A DNA stretch of 64,000 nucleotides from Brachycybe producta (Eukaryota; Arthropoda; Diplopoda; Playtdesmida; Andrognathidae): the NCBI GenBank assembly GCA_036925085.1, contig JAUPFP010000001.1:14951354-15015353 (forward strand). The letters run 5' to 3'. The number at the start of each line of letters is the position of its first letter. The first letter of the stretch is position 1. This document shows, piece by piece, positions 32,318-45,137 of the stretch. Under the pieces are notes generated by a model. That model ran no database searches. It was not told the origin of the DNA and worked only from the letters and a program-made list of their open reading frames with translations. The position numbers and the translations under genes were made by a program.

Positions 32318-33229
32318 TGAGACATTTGGGCCCACCGCTTTATTTTTTGTTAGTGCTCATCAATTTGGGCCTTTCAAAACTTTGTTCGTCATCCTGTATC
32401 TTGTGTAGCTTTTGGGCCACTCGGTACTTTTGGTACCAAGTGACCAGATTCTATTTTTGTGTTGACCTTTTGATTTCTCCCTCTTAACTTCCACATGAGT
32501 GGGTTTATTAATTTTTAATTGTTCTGTTTTCGTTTTCTTCTGTTATCACCTATATGTGATAACAGGGGACGAGTCACGGATTTTGGCCAAATAGACCGAT
32601 CAACAGATCGGTCTATTTGGGCCAAAAACTTATTTTAACCAATTAGAAGTTTGTGCCCTGAGAATCCGACTTCTGGATTCTCAGGGTATATAAAGAGTTG
32701 TATTATGTTCAAGAGCGATTTGCAAAGGACCGAACCTATGCCCAATTTTAGCTAGGTTCTTTTATTTTAATTTCTCAAAGTATTATTTTTGTGTGTTGTG
32801 TTTTTCTTAACCAGTTCGATTTTCATATTTTTATATCTGAAATAAAACTTCCATTTACTTTAACTCAAACCAGTGGTGTTTTCTTTATTTCCTTTTGAAA
32901 TGTGCCTTTACAGTGCAGCTCTTCACCCTTTTGGATACTTCGAGACTCCAATCAGGTGCAAACAAGCAATGCAAGAGAGTAAGTATATTTCACACTATTT
33001 TGGGGGCAAAATTACAGATGCAAGTCGAAGAGATAGAGACTAAAAATCCTCAAGACTGTGAAAGTCTTTAGCCAGGCACTAGTGAGGACACAGAATTGAC
33101 GTTATATTGGTCTAGTCCTCCCGGGCCAGTAGAATTAGTGACCTAGCCACTCACTATTAATACGAGTGTAAACTCGCTCGTATCACTTAAAAAGAGCAGA
33201 TTCTACTAGTGGAAAAAGGTCCGTCACAG
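32318..33229 (+). repeat. Probable solo LTR (about 910 bp) with promoter-like features
   Basis: The GC-balanced block begins TGAGACATTTGGG and ends GGTCCGTCACAG. It lies inside TAATAA-rich DNA, with TAATAA on both sides (32312-32317 and 33229 on), a possible duplication. It carries four hairpins in 300 bases, a TATATAAAG box at about 32687, and AATAAAAC near 32841 as a poly(A) signal. The exact ends are uncertain by one or two bases because the target is repetitive. No internal region of the element is present. Confidence 0.55.
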
Positions 33230-34059
33230 TAATAATTTAATAATTTAACAATAATAATTAAAAATGAAAAATTTTTAAATGAGAATAATCTACTACAATT
33301 TAGGAATTTGTGGCTAATTGGTTTTTTTGTGAAATGTTGCCAGCTTATGCATGTCATTGGATTCTGTAATCTTTGCAGCACATTTTTTTAAATATGCATT
33401 TAAAAATTTATTTGCTAAAAGGGAGTGCAGTTCTTTAGTGTGTTCAAAATGTAAAAAACTCGAGCAAGATTTACATGACAGCCAGGCCACAGCCTCCTAT
33501 AATACAGGCCGACCCACTTACAAATTAGTTGAAAATAAAATTGCCACTGTTTCTATATTTTTTCCACTTGGTGGCACTGGCTATCAATGATAGAAAGTGC
33601 CATAGCCTATAATCAGGATATTATATATTGTACAAATATATTTGAAGTTCTTGACTATTTTTTATAATAATTATTAGTTGACTCTCCCAAATAGTCATTT
33701 TTAAAATTATCTTAAAAACGATTTTTAAGAATATTAAAAACCAATTCTTAATTAAAACAGTTTATTCATTTTAAAATTTATATAAAGAAGTGGCCGATGT
33801 TTCTATTGTAATTACAATCATCTTCAGAATAATTAAAAATATATACACTTTTTGTTAAAAAAAAATGGGCAAATTAAATGAATATTAATATACAGTTCTT
33901 ACCAAAAGAAAAAGATTTGTACACATTATTGCAAAGATTGCATTTACAGTACAATAGGTAATAGCAGAAGCTATCTGTCCAATTCGAGATTACATGTTGA
34001 TATAAATGACAACTGAGCACTGTAAAATGGTTTTTATATACATCTTGAAGTCATGGTAA
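33230..34059. other. AT-rich DNA without a recognised feature
   Basis: No coding or repeat structure was recognised beyond short AATAAT runs at the left end. Confidence 0.4.
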
Positions 34060-34925
34060 GTGAACATGGAATCTAAATTAAATTAGCATATTGAATTGAC
34101 AGATCTTCAGTGTCTGACCTTTTATTTATTGAATTGGAATGTTTTTTTTTAATAAATTGCATTTCTTTAAAATTTATTTTTAGTAGACTCTTCTTATTAC
34201 CTAACATTTCAGTATTTTCCCAATCTATGACGTGTTCGTTTTTAATTGCATGATCACAAATAGCACTGTAATTGTTCTTAAATTTTAAGACCTCTTTTTT
34301 ATGGTTATTTATTTTGTTTTTTAGGTATTGTTTTATCTGACTTATGTAACAAGAGATATAACATCTTTTATAATTAATTTTGTATATTAATTCAGAATTA
34401 TTTCTTTAGAAATTATATCTTTTGTGTGAGAAAAAATACTTTCTAGGGTATTTTTAGACTTGAAGGTAACATTCACATTATTAGCCTTTGAAAGTATTTC
34501 ATTTAATTTTTGAGTTAGTCACTCAATATATGGAATGGAGAAGAAAAAAATGTTTGTCTTCTTGTTTTTCTGTATTTTTATTATTGTTAGATGTTTTAAT
34601 TGTTTTTTCAATAAACGATTTGGAGTAATTGGTGTTAGTAAGAATTGTTTTACATTCTTAATATTAATTTTTTTGTTTTATTTTTTTGATGATGGTAGTA
34701 TCATGGCTCTGTCAACTAGACTCTTTATGACTGCTTTTTTTTTTTGGTTTGTTGGGTGATAGGAATTAAAGTTTAAATACCTACCAGACCATGTAGGTTT
34801 TTAAATAAATCTACTTTGATAAAACCTTTATTGTTATGAATTAATTTCATATCAAGGAAGGATATTTTGTTCGATTTCAACTGTAAATTTTATTCTGTTA
34901 TGAAATTGGTATGCAATAAGCAATT
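34060..34925 (-). pseudogene. Penelope-like element relic (RT end and GIY-YIG endonuclease)
   Basis: Read on the minus strand, fragments in order are: ILPFLDMKLI, GRYLNFNSYHP, KKAVIKSLVDRA, FFSSPFIPY-like residues, ELIYKINYKRCYISCYISQIKQYLK (where GIY-YIG elements have VYKI.C..C...YIGQT), and HVIDWENTEMLGNKKS. The series follows Penelope retroelements closely. Many stops and frame changes show an old copy. No ends were found. Confidence 0.7.
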
Positions 34926-35091
34926 GTAACAGCCATATCACTTTAAGCTGATATCGTCTACTCATCATTGAACAGTGACGCCTCCTACAGGGATAAATAT
35001 GCATAACGGCGGCCATTTTTAGTTCAATGGAGTGAATAGGAAGCTGGTCGGCCTGTTTTATAGGAGGCTATGGCCAGGCATAATTGGAAAG

Positions 35092-35590
35092 GGGACACTG
35101 AAGAACAACGAAAATGTGTTATTCAAGTGTAACAAAAAATTTCGGTGTAATTCAGTTTCTTTGCTGTTCAGTTTCGATTTTATTCAGATTCGACTATATT
35201 CATTTTCTTGGTTGTTCTTGTTCGGTGTACTTCCTTTCGCCCTTATTCTGGTTCGAGGTAGTTCAGTTTCGTTGTTATTCAGGGGGACACTGAAGAACAA
35301 CGAAAATGAAAAAGGTCGAATCTGAATAAGGTCGACTGTTGTACATTTTCTGAGTGGCAAAGAAAGTGAACAACCTCGAAAATGATCAAACTCGAAACTG
35401 AACAACCTCGAAACTGAACAAAAACGAAATCACAATTCTGAATGAAGACGAATTTGAACAACCAGGAAACTGAATTACATCGAAACTGAACAGAAATGAA
35501 ACTGAATAGCAACGACATGGAATAACGACGAAAAAGAATTACCTCGAAAAGGAATAAGGTAGAATTGGAACAACATCGAAACTGAATAAG
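35092..35590. repeat. Fold-back array of a degenerate 16-bp repeat
   Basis: The left half (35116-35283) contains RTTCAGTTTC-type units on the plus strand. The right half (35284-35590) contains the complement (CTCGAAACTGAACAAC). The sequence GGGGACACTGAAGAACAACG occurs on both sides of the left half, at 35092 and 35282. The left half equals 54205-54372. Confidence 0.7.
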
Positions 35591-35599
35591 CAAGAAAGA

Positions 35600-36416
35600 A
35601 AAAAACGGGAGGGGGGTTTGCAGTTAAGAAAAACCCTACAGGGTAAATCTTGTGTTTTGAGATTAGTTGCCTTTAATTACCTTACACATATACAGGGTGA
35701 GGCCACTAATTATACTTTACACAAAACTAGTGTTGAAGAGACATGGCATGATAGATAAAGGGAGGGAGGACATGAAATGCTAAGAAAGAGAAATAAAGAT
35801 AGAGGGGGCACTTTTATTGGTTTATTCTTGCATTGAAAATTGAAATCAATGAAAAATAAAAAGAAGGGGGAGTTAGGAGGTGGTTTTGAAAATGTTTTAG
35901 AAAATAGAGGAGTAGCTCAATTACTAATAAAAGTAATAATGTATTTGCATTTTGTATCTTTAAAAATAAACTTTTTTATATCAGTTTAGAATGAAACTGA
36001 AATTTCTTTTTTTTTTTTCATTCTGAATCTTGCGGTCGCATGATTTAACCCCCGTATTCCAAAACGATGCTTAAAATAAAGCTAAACTTAAAACTAGGTT
36101 TTGATAAAAAAAATTACGAGTCTAGGTTTACTTTGTTTAAGCTTTGCTTTGTTTTAAGTTACTACCTTTTAATATTTTTTTAAAAAGAAGCAAACTTGAG
36201 TAAGAGTTATTTGTAATTATTTATTAATTAGACAGCTGATGAATGGGAGAAAGTGTTCATGATTGCGAGCATTATTCATTTTATTGCCGTCATATTTTAT
36301 GCCATATTTGCATCTCGTGAAAAGCAACTTTGGGCTGATCCTCCCGTCCTCCCGAGGACGGGAGGAGTCTCATAGGAGGAGTTTCATAGAACCCTCTAGA
36401 GAATGCTTTTAAAAAA
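35600..36416. other. AT-rich DNA with one copy of the dispersed satellite-like motif
   Basis: At 35890-35985 a copy of the motif TTTTAGAAA...GTAGCTCAAT...ATCTTTAAAAATAAAC (see 46541-47870) is present. An inverted pair CCGTCCTCCCGAGGACGGGAGG is at 36346. No gene. Confidence 0.4.
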
Positions 36417-36511
36417 GGTGGAGGAACAGGAGGAGGAGGAGGTGGAGGAGGAGGTGGAGGAACAGGAGGAGGAGGAGGTGGTGGTGGTAGTGGAGGAGGA
36501 GAAGGAGAACA
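36417..36511. repeat. GGA/GGT microsatellite
   Basis: Purine-rich GGAGGA and GGTGGT triplets. It gives Pro-rich and Glu-rich spurious frames on the two strands. Confidence 0.9.
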
Positions 36512-37204
36512 GACCGAAACCATGCAAAATGCTAAACTACCTTCATACGGTGCTTGTCATGAGACCTCCTATGGGCCACCTCCACCTTTTGACATTAGGC
36601 AGGAATTAGTACAGAATCCTGCTAAGGATCGGTACCTACATGGTACAATTGATGATAGAGATATGAGAATTTCTTTGCCTTTTTATTTTATTTGCCAGAA
36701 GAATACAAGTTGTGAATATCAGTCTGCCTTCACACAAACAACTTAGTGGCGCCACTTCAATGGCTCCATCACTGAGTAGTGCAAAATCAGAGTGGTTTGT
36801 GTGAAGAAAGCAATTTAAAACTTATGGACCTGTTAGTACGGACCACTGTGGCAGGACTCGAAAACATTCTTTGCTACTGTGGTGCAGAAAAATAGGTGGC
36901 GGCAGCTTTTGTGAACAACTATGTATAATCAGCGGTCTGATACAAAAGCGACTGTTTTGTGGCGCCACATAGTGGTCTGTGTAAAGCTAGCTTAAAATGG
37001 ATTAAGGTGGCTCAACAGTAATTTCTAGGTTTTAGTAACAATTTTAAAGAAATAAAAAAAAAACATGTAAAAGTTTGTTAGAAACTAGAATAAGTGTGTT
37101 GAAATTTTCTTGATGATTAATTCTCATAATATCTTTTAAAGATGTTTTATGAACGTTTTCTAACACAATTTTTGAATTTCTTTCTGCATTTCAGCTTCTG
37201 TAAT

Positions 37205-37907
37205 CAGTGGCGTAGCTAGGCTTGGTTGCGCCCCCCCCCCCGCCGTGTAAAACTTTGCGCCCCCCCCCCCCCCCCGGGCTGCTTAAAACGTTGCGCTCCC
37301 TTTAAGTCCCCCTCCACTTAGCCTCATACTGGGGGGAGGTGCTATTTTGATGAACGGCGGATCAGTAAGAACAGTCGGAAGGTTAGGTTTAGTAAAATGA
37401 AGCTTGTTGCAGGGGGCCTGGGGGGCGCAGCCCCCCATTTTTTTAGCGTTATTAAATCAAATTTGTCCATTTTTCCGACCGTTCCTCCCATTGAACAAAT
37501 TACAGAACAGTCGGAACAATGGACTAATTTGATTTAATAATTCTTTAAAAAAAAGTCGGGGTCTGCGCCCCCCAGACCACCTGCAACAACTTAATTTTAC
37601 TAAACCAAACCTTCGGACTGCTCCTACTATTTTTCCGACTGTTCGTACCGTTGTTCGGAACTTTCCGCTGTTCATCAAAATAGTACCCCCCATAACAATT
37701 TCTAAGCACAATAAACGAAATGAATGTCGATTTATATTTGAAAATAACTGAATAAATTAAGCGAGTGATTCGGAATCACTTGCTTAATTTATTCAATTAT
37801 TTTTGAAAATACATCGACTTTCATTTTGTTTTTTGCGCCCCCAAACCTGCTGCGCCCCCCCCCCCCCCTGCAGTTGCGGGTCCTGCGGGTGCCTAGCTAC
37901 GCCAGTG
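37205..37907. mobile_element. hAT-type MITE, 703 bp, with 8-bp target duplication
   Basis: The left end CAGTGGCGTAGCTAGGC and the right end GCCTAGCTACGCCAGTG are inverted repeats with one mismatch. The flanks are TCTGTAAT at 37197-37204 and at 37908-37915, an 8-bp duplication typical of hAT. The interior is two nested fold-backs: an outer one around GTCGGAAGGTTAGG/CCTTCGGACTG and an inner one centred on AGTGATTCGGAATCACT. C and G homopolymers lie near both ends. There is no coding capacity. Confidence 0.85.
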
Positions 37908-37915
37908 TCTGTAAT

Positions 37916-40500
37916 GCGGAGTAAACCAGAGTTTGAAAATCAGTAAGGGAAGAATCACACGCGCGTAAAAAAAACCCAACTGAATTTCACGTTTTAAGGC
38001 ATTTAACAGAAGCGCCATATATCTTTCAGTGCAAATAGTGGGTGCTGTTCTCGGACGTTTTTTCAATCCCGGGATTCGGGATTGAAAATTTATAAGATCC
38101 CGGGATTTCCCGAGAACCGGGTATTTTTTTTTTTAATATGTATATGTATTACTGGAAATGCTAACGCCATCTACTGTTTTCTTCTTCTTCAACTTACCCA
38201 TGCAGATAGCTTCATAAACTAAACGCAGTTGACATGAATGCATTTTTCTCAAGTTCCTACTAGGTATAAGTGTTGAAACACCTTGATAGATTAAAGTCAT
38301 TTTTAATTAGTAGCAATTTGCCAATTTCTACAGGAATTAAAAAAGTAAAAATTATGTTTTTTTAAATTTCTTTCAAAAAAATTGTTAGTAATTTTAATTA
38401 TTTTTAGACTATTCAAAATTATTTTCAAATTTTAATACTATTTATTTAACTTGTAAAGAATTTTTTTAAAAAAAAAGTTAGTTAAAAGTTGGGTAAAATT
38501 TGCCAAAAACTGGAGAGAAAAAAAAAGAATACATTCGCCCCAAATACAATGGAAAATGTGCGAAAATTGGACCATAAAAAATTCAGTGACATATTTTAAT
38601 ATTTTGCTGAAAACTTAGTGCCATTAAAATTGAAGAAAATTTATGAATTTTTTCGAAGTGCAACTTTTGGTAGTTTAAAGACTTATAATAAGTCTATTGG
38701 GGGCCACTTTATAATTTTTATTTGCTATTCACATAGAGTAAAATTGTTTCAAAATAATTAGTAATAATTTTACCCATTTTACTTAATAACAGTTATAAAA
38801 ACAAAATCTTAACTGTTTGTATTATAAATTAGTAATCAGACTGTGTTATAAATTTAGATAAAAAATATGTTTTGTTGAAATTGCATGAATAATAGAAATA
38901 ATGTGAACAAACAAACACACAACTCTTGTCTTCATAAATATGTATATAAAATACATAAATTAAATGTAATAGACTTCGGTATAAATTTAAGAAGAAGAAA
39001 AAGTTGTGACACTTGAACTTCAACTTGAATCCTCTAAGCAAGGTTTTAACAAAGAAAAATCTACTATATTAATAGGCGTAGAGGGATCTTATGCAACGCT
39101 TATACAAAAAAATATACGCCAAATTAAAGGTTTCCAATTTATCTGCCTAAAACAATAGTGAAAAATCTCAGAAAAATTGCAAAAGTCATAAAAAACGTGA
39201 AAACTTCCCACCGCCATACAATTTCATTAAAAAAAATGAACGTATCTTTTTTTTTTTTTGCATTATACAGGTGAACCATTATGGAGTCTAAGCACTGTGT
39301 ACTGTGTTTTATTATACCTAGTACACACCTGATAATTTAAATGCATTTAAATAATAAACGTCTTCTACAGAGCCCTGTGAATGTCGAATTAAATATATTC
39401 AGTTAATAATCGGAAAATATTGAGTTAATACTTAAATATATAAGCTATTGACAAAATATTGATTTAATATTTCAATTTAAAATATTAATAATAAAGTCAA
39501 TGTTTATTTGTTTTCTACCCTTAACTGGATTCCGTAATAATTCACCTAAACGCATTTAATTTGAATTCATTTAACTCATGTGTGTACATGGTATTACCTT
39601 ATACTACTTCCATTTGCTGTATGTCTAGCGAGGAATACTATGTTCTCTATAGTAGTTCTTGCATTTAGCTCAATAAACACTGCTTTGCTTGAGTTATATT
39701 TATTTTATTTTCGTGCAAATTGCACGACGGAGTTTACTAGTCCATTTATAATGAGTATTTTTTTTTAGAAAAAAAAAAAGGGTTTTCTATATTTGAACCT
39801 TGCTTTTAGGGTTTCTATTGAATTTCAAGTGTGAAGTTTCTTTCTTGAATTTGGAACTTAGAAGTTTGTCTTTCTCTCTTTCTCTCTCCCTCTATCTTTC
39901 TCCCTCCCTCTCTCTTTCTCTATCTCTATTTCTTTCGATTCAACTGAATTTCAAAGTGCGATGTCAGTTTAATTTTAATTATGCATATCTCTGTTTATAA
40001 GTGTGTCTTTGTGTGTGTATGTCAGAGGTCAAGAAAAAAAATCCATGTGTTTTTTTAAATAAGGGCACATTTCAAATAGCTAAAGGACCATTTACATTGT
40101 AGTTCATGATCTTAAAAAGTGAGAGAGAGAAAAAAAAAGTTATCATTCACCTATCATCTCTACAGTAAATATAATTTCATGGAATTGTTTTGAAAGTTAA
40201 GTTTTGTTTTAAAAAAAATTATGTTCAAATGAAAGTATAGTGATGGCCACCAGATAACAGGTCACAGTGATTGTTTAAGGTTTCATTTAAGATCTTTAAA
40301 GGTGTTCATGGTGTAAATTTATACAGATGATGATGATCCGAAGTTGTACACTAACTAAGGTGTATTTTTGCACAAAAAGACACATTATTATTTAAGGTTA
40401 ATTTAGGTTTAATTAAAGCTACTCTCTACTGCGCATGTGTAGAATGTGCAGAAGTATATAAAGTAGGCGTGATATCTACTTTGGTTGGTTTATTTAATCT
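37916..40500. other. AT-rich intergenic DNA
   Basis: A palindromic cluster with TCCCGGGATTCGGGATTG and CCCGGGATTTCCCGAG lies at 38067-38125, and a CT-rich microsatellite at 39858-39935. No gene was recognised. Confidence 0.4.
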
Positions 40501-40512
40501 TATCTAAATCCA

Positions 40513-40703
40513 CAGGCTTCTGTAGACAGCTTCAGAATTTTTTTGGCTACGCTCTTTTATGAGCATCATCAGTTTCTAATTGGTTTGTTACTGGGTGTGA
40601 TGTCACATGCCCCGCCTTTTTTAATTCTAAATGGTTGCTATTTGGTCTGACGCTCATAAAAGGGTGGAGCCAAAGAAAGTCTGAAGCTGTCTACAGATGC
40701 CTG
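40513..40703. mobile_element. 191-bp MITE with 52-bp terminal inverted repeats and 12-bp flanking duplication
   Basis: The ends are CAGGCTTCTGTAGACAGC... and ...GCTGTCTACAGATGCCTG. The arms match over 52 bases with about six mismatches, down to CTTTTATGAGC/GCTCATAAAAG. TATCTAAATCCA stands immediately outside on both sides (40501-40512 and 40704-40715). There is no ORF. Confidence 0.85.
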
Positions 40704-40715
40704 TATCTAAATCCA

Positions 40716-41720
40716 CATTAGCCTAATGATAAGAAACAGGCTTAAAGGTGTAAATTAAGAAAGTTATTCTTATTTAAAATTTAAATTAAAATACATTATG
40801 TTAATTTTTAAGGGATTATTTATTTTTTTGTTAATTATTAGTTACTATTATTGTTAAATACTTAATTTACATATATGTCATATTATCATAGAGGCAGAGA
40901 AAAGAACACAAAGGGCCCCAACATTTGTACAAGAATCAGTCGGAATGTTTATTACATGTAAACATAGTTTAATTATAATTGTTCATTAACATTTCCAATA
41001 TAATTAATTATATATTTGACCTATAAAGAGAACTTGGTGACAATAGACATTACAGAAACCTAAGTTTGTTACAAATTATAGGTTTTTTTTAAAAAGCAAA
41101 GTTTGAAAAAAATTGAAATACAAACTAGAAAGGGCTATAGTAAGTATTTACAAAATAAACTTTTAAAAGAAAAAGTTTACAACTATCTTATTGATCTTGA
41201 TAGAAATTTTTTAGTTTTGTTCATTAAATCATTTTCGATTTTGAAAGTTTGTTGAAAAAGTTCTTTTCAATTTTTGTTTACAAATTTTCAGTTTCTTTAA
41301 ATTAATTTTAATGAACTTTTTTTATTAGGTCAAAATATTAGGTGAAAATTATTTTGGGAGTGAATTTTTAAAGAATGAAAAATTTCTGGAGAAAAAAAAA
41401 ACTTAGTATTTTCTAGACGTGGGATGAATCCTAAATTTTCTAGAATCCGAATCCGAATCCTAAAAGGTTCTCGAATCTCACAAATCTCATTCTCTTAAAT
41501 TCTTCATATAAGAGTCCTATATTATTCATTAAAAAGATACAAATGAGTGTGAGACATTTGCACTAATGACACTTGCCCTAAAGCCATTTGTCCTAATCAG
41601 TAGTGTAAATTCACGTCATTTGGCGTTTTTTGTACGCCATACTCCGCCGAAAGACACTAAACTGTATGAAACGAGAGAGCAAAAAATTGGTGTTAGGGCA
41701 AATAGTTTTAGGGCAAGTGT
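40716..41720. other. AT-rich DNA with an imperfect inverted repeat
   Basis: At 41560-41745 the phrase GACACTTGCCCTAAA and its complement TTTAGGGCAAGTGTC face each other, with further GGGCAAAT words. This may be a small fold-back element. No gene is seen. Confidence 0.35.
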
Positions 41721-43931
41721 CTACAGGGCAAATGTCATTATCCCGATACAAATAAATGAAATAATTAGTGTAGTAAAAAACTTTTTTTTTTTGTTTTTTG
41801 TTCTGTGAAATGTTTCCACAGAATTGTTTGTTCTTCTTCTGTGTCCAAACACAGACAATCTGTCTGCACCTATAGTCTGCATCCAGTAATTTGAAAAATA
41901 CTCATAAAGTCCATTAATGTTATGATGGACATTATGGTCAACTTCTAGGTGCAGGTTTTCTTTTAGATGCTGAAGATGTTGTCCTCCATCTTGCATCCTT
42001 GCAGCAGGCAATAATGGGATTGCCATCATAATTAGTACATAATTTCGTACCAAAATATTTTGTCTGTAGACAATGGACAATCCAGATTGCAGGACTCGTC
42101 GCCAGATTGCCTTGAACCAAATAATTAGTTATGTTATAAGAAAAGAAGAAATTTTTGTTTCTTAATGCACAAAATAAAAAGTCAATTTTATAATAAACAA
42201 TTTGTTATAAATATAATTTAATTACACAATTTAAGTTTGCATGAATTATAATTAGCATTATCCAGCCAATACAATATGTATAAAGTTGAATTAATACGGA
42301 AACATACCTGAGCATAATGAAACCAACACCCATGCACTGCAGTTTGTGGAAAAACATCGGACAGTGCATTCATCAATCCCATTTCAAAGTCAGTTGTCAT
42401 GGAATTAATTTCTTGATCATGCAGTACAGTTCTTTTAATGTTATCAAGAACACAAAAATAACTGGCCTGCGTTTTTCTAGTCATCAGTGCATACGCAAAT
42501 GGAAATACGTTTAGAAAAATGCCAGTAATTAATTAAGCCCAAGCAGCTTCAATTAAAATTGTTATACATACATGTCCGTATGCTGCCACATGAATTGTCA
42601 ATAACTGATAAAACATGTTTGGGACAGATTTGAAGGTCCCATCCATGAAAATATCAGCACCTGTAAATACTGTGTTTGCTACAGTTTCTGACACAAACAG
42701 AAGAATTTGTGAACCATCACTGGCTTGCAGAATTCTTCGATAAAATGCAGTGTTATCTGAAGAGAGCCTATATCGATCAGTTGTTTGCAGTGCAGCATCA
42801 AGTTCTGCTGGTGATGATGGCAGCTGTGGTTGAGTGGCTCGTCTTCGTTTATACAGAGTACTTTCTAAAGATGCAAAGGATCTACTTATGTGCTGCAAGC
42901 TGAAAGGAAAGAGGAATGGACTTTCTAATTCAAATAACATATTTACCAAACATACAATATTGTAATATTTATTTTGAAAATTCTTTTTAATTCCTGAGTA
43001 ATTCAGGCATGTACTGCCCTAGATGGCTATTAGAAAATTACCACCTTCACTGGTCTTTCTGGGCACCAGTATGCTAATCATTCACTTTTATGCATAGGCA
43101 TATGCCCAGACATAAAGTGCATAATTAGAAGAACTTCCAGTTAAGTTAATGTTCATTATGTAAAAAGATTTAGGTTTATTATGTTTTAGGTGAAAAAATA
43201 TTTAGAGTAAACTGATACCGTGCTTTATGGCTGAGAGACCACCCCAGAATGTTGGCTATAAAGTGAAATGCCGTATAACGAATTATTTTTTAGGATTTGT
43301 TCTGATTTTGTTGAAAATGTAGAAAATCACAAAGTTTTTAGTTGAAAATGCATTTTTTTGGTTTCTATTACTTTTTAAAATGCCATTTTCATCACATTAT
43401 TATGTAAAACAAAAATAATGTAACATTATAAAAGTACAAATGAAGGGGTATAGGTAAAAGAATCAGTCCATTTTTGTTTATTTTTCAGAATGACAAATTC
43501 AAAGTTTTGAGTCGATCCACAGTGAGGGGGGCAGATTTCCAAGAAGCTGGTTATGTGCCCTCATCGCATTGGTGATGTTTACCGCTCTCATGCTCTCATT
43601 ACATTTATGCAGTTAATGGGCAGCATACAAAATTACAGAAAAATGATGTCATCACATTGACACATTGCATTGTAGTATAAGGTGCTAAATGAGATGTCAT
43701 TTTGATGCTACATAAACATAATGAGAGCATTACATTTTCCACAATGTTCTGTTCTAATTATTGTTCCAAAAGTACTCCTAAAGGCTGGCACACACGTTCC
43801 GGTAAACCTGTCAGGATGCCTGTACAGGAATACCTGACAGGTTTACAGGAGGCACACAGGTAGTGCACTGATGGCCTTTAGTTATTTTTGCCGTTGATGT
43901 TTGTTTTATGATATACTGTTACTCAGTGGCG

Positions 43932-44291
43932 GATTTAAGGGGGGGGTCCGAGGGGTCCGGATCCCTCCATTGGCCAAAAAAGTGATTTTTGTTTAGCCTA
44001 TCAAAATGAAAATATAAGCTGAAAGAAGTGATCAGTTTGTTTTCTTTCATTTTTTGTTTATCATAAACAACAAATGAAAGAAAACAGTTAATGAACTAAA
44101 ACTTTTAAATTGTGTGAACACCGTTGGGTGGTTTGATGTTGAAAAGGGCAGAGCATGTGATGTCAGACTACATAACCAACCAATTAGAAGTTGCTGTTCA
44201 TCATAAAAAGGGTGGAGCCAAGTTACAGCAAATGTGTACCCCAGTATTCTGATTGGACCCCCCATGAGAAATTCCTAGATCCGCCACTTTA
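43932..44291. mobile_element. hAT-like MITE inside the MULE intron
   Basis: CAGTGGCGGATTTAAGGGG at the left and CCTAGATCCGCCACT at the right form imperfect inverted ends, with GGGGGTCC/GGACCCCCC just inside. No clear target duplication. It contains the AACCAACCAATTAGAAG / CATAAAAAGGGTGGAGCC block found at two other places. Confidence 0.6.
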
Positions 44292-44586
44292 TATACATTT
44301 ATCAGGGTCATCACTTTCTCTATTCTTTATTGCCCCACCTAGATCTGCCACTGTCAATAAGTGTTACCTACAAAATTCTCATCACTATTAATCAACAGGT
44401 TTTAAGTTGCTGGGAATGGGTAAAATATCTTTGCCATGGGGTTCACCAAAAGTTGTGAGAAATGAACACAAAAAGAGCAAATAGTGTCTGGCTACCTCAT
44501 ATTTTATAACTGACTGGAGAACATAATGGAAAGGGGAAAAGGTTGGAAAGTGTAGAAGGGGGAGAGAGAGAAACGTGGAGGGGGAA

Positions 44587-45137
44587 CACTGGCGTAGCTA
44601 GGCACCCGCAGGACCCGCAACTGCGGGGGGCGCAGCAGGTTTGGGGGCGCAAAAAACAAAATGAAAGTCGATGTATTTTCAAAAATAATTGAATAAATTT
44701 AGCAAGTGATTCCGAATCACTCGCTTAATTTATTCAGTTATTTTCAAATATAAATCGACTTTCATTTCGTTTATTGTGCTTAGAAATTTTTATAGGGGGG
44801 TACTATTTTGATGAACAGCGGAAAGGTCCGAACAACGGGTACGAACAGTCGGAAAAATAGTAGGAGCAGTCCAAAGGTTTGGTTTAGTAAAATTAAGTTG
44901 TTGCAGGGGGTCTGGGGGGCTCAGCCCCACGACTTTTTAAAGAATTATATTAAATTAGTCCATTGTTCTGACTGTTTCCTAATATGTTCAATGGGAGGAA
45001 CAGTCGGATAAATGGATAAATTTGATTTAATAACTCTAAAAAAATGGGGGGCTGCACCCTCCAGACTTCCTGCAACAAGCTTCATTTTACTAAATCTAAC
45101 CTTCTGACTGTTCCGCCGTTCATCAAAATAGCACCCA
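44587..45137. mobile_element. Second copy of the 37205 MITE, inverted and truncated
   Basis: It starts CACTGGCGTAGCTAGGC and follows the 37205-37907 element in reverse for about 550 bp, including the inner fold-back around GTGATTCCGAATCAC. It stops before the last 115 bp of the element. It lies in the large intron of the FLYWCH/MULE gene. Confidence 0.8.

Noticed and set aside
36290..36523. Poly-proline protein
   Set aside because: Reverse reading of a GGA/GGT microsatellite.
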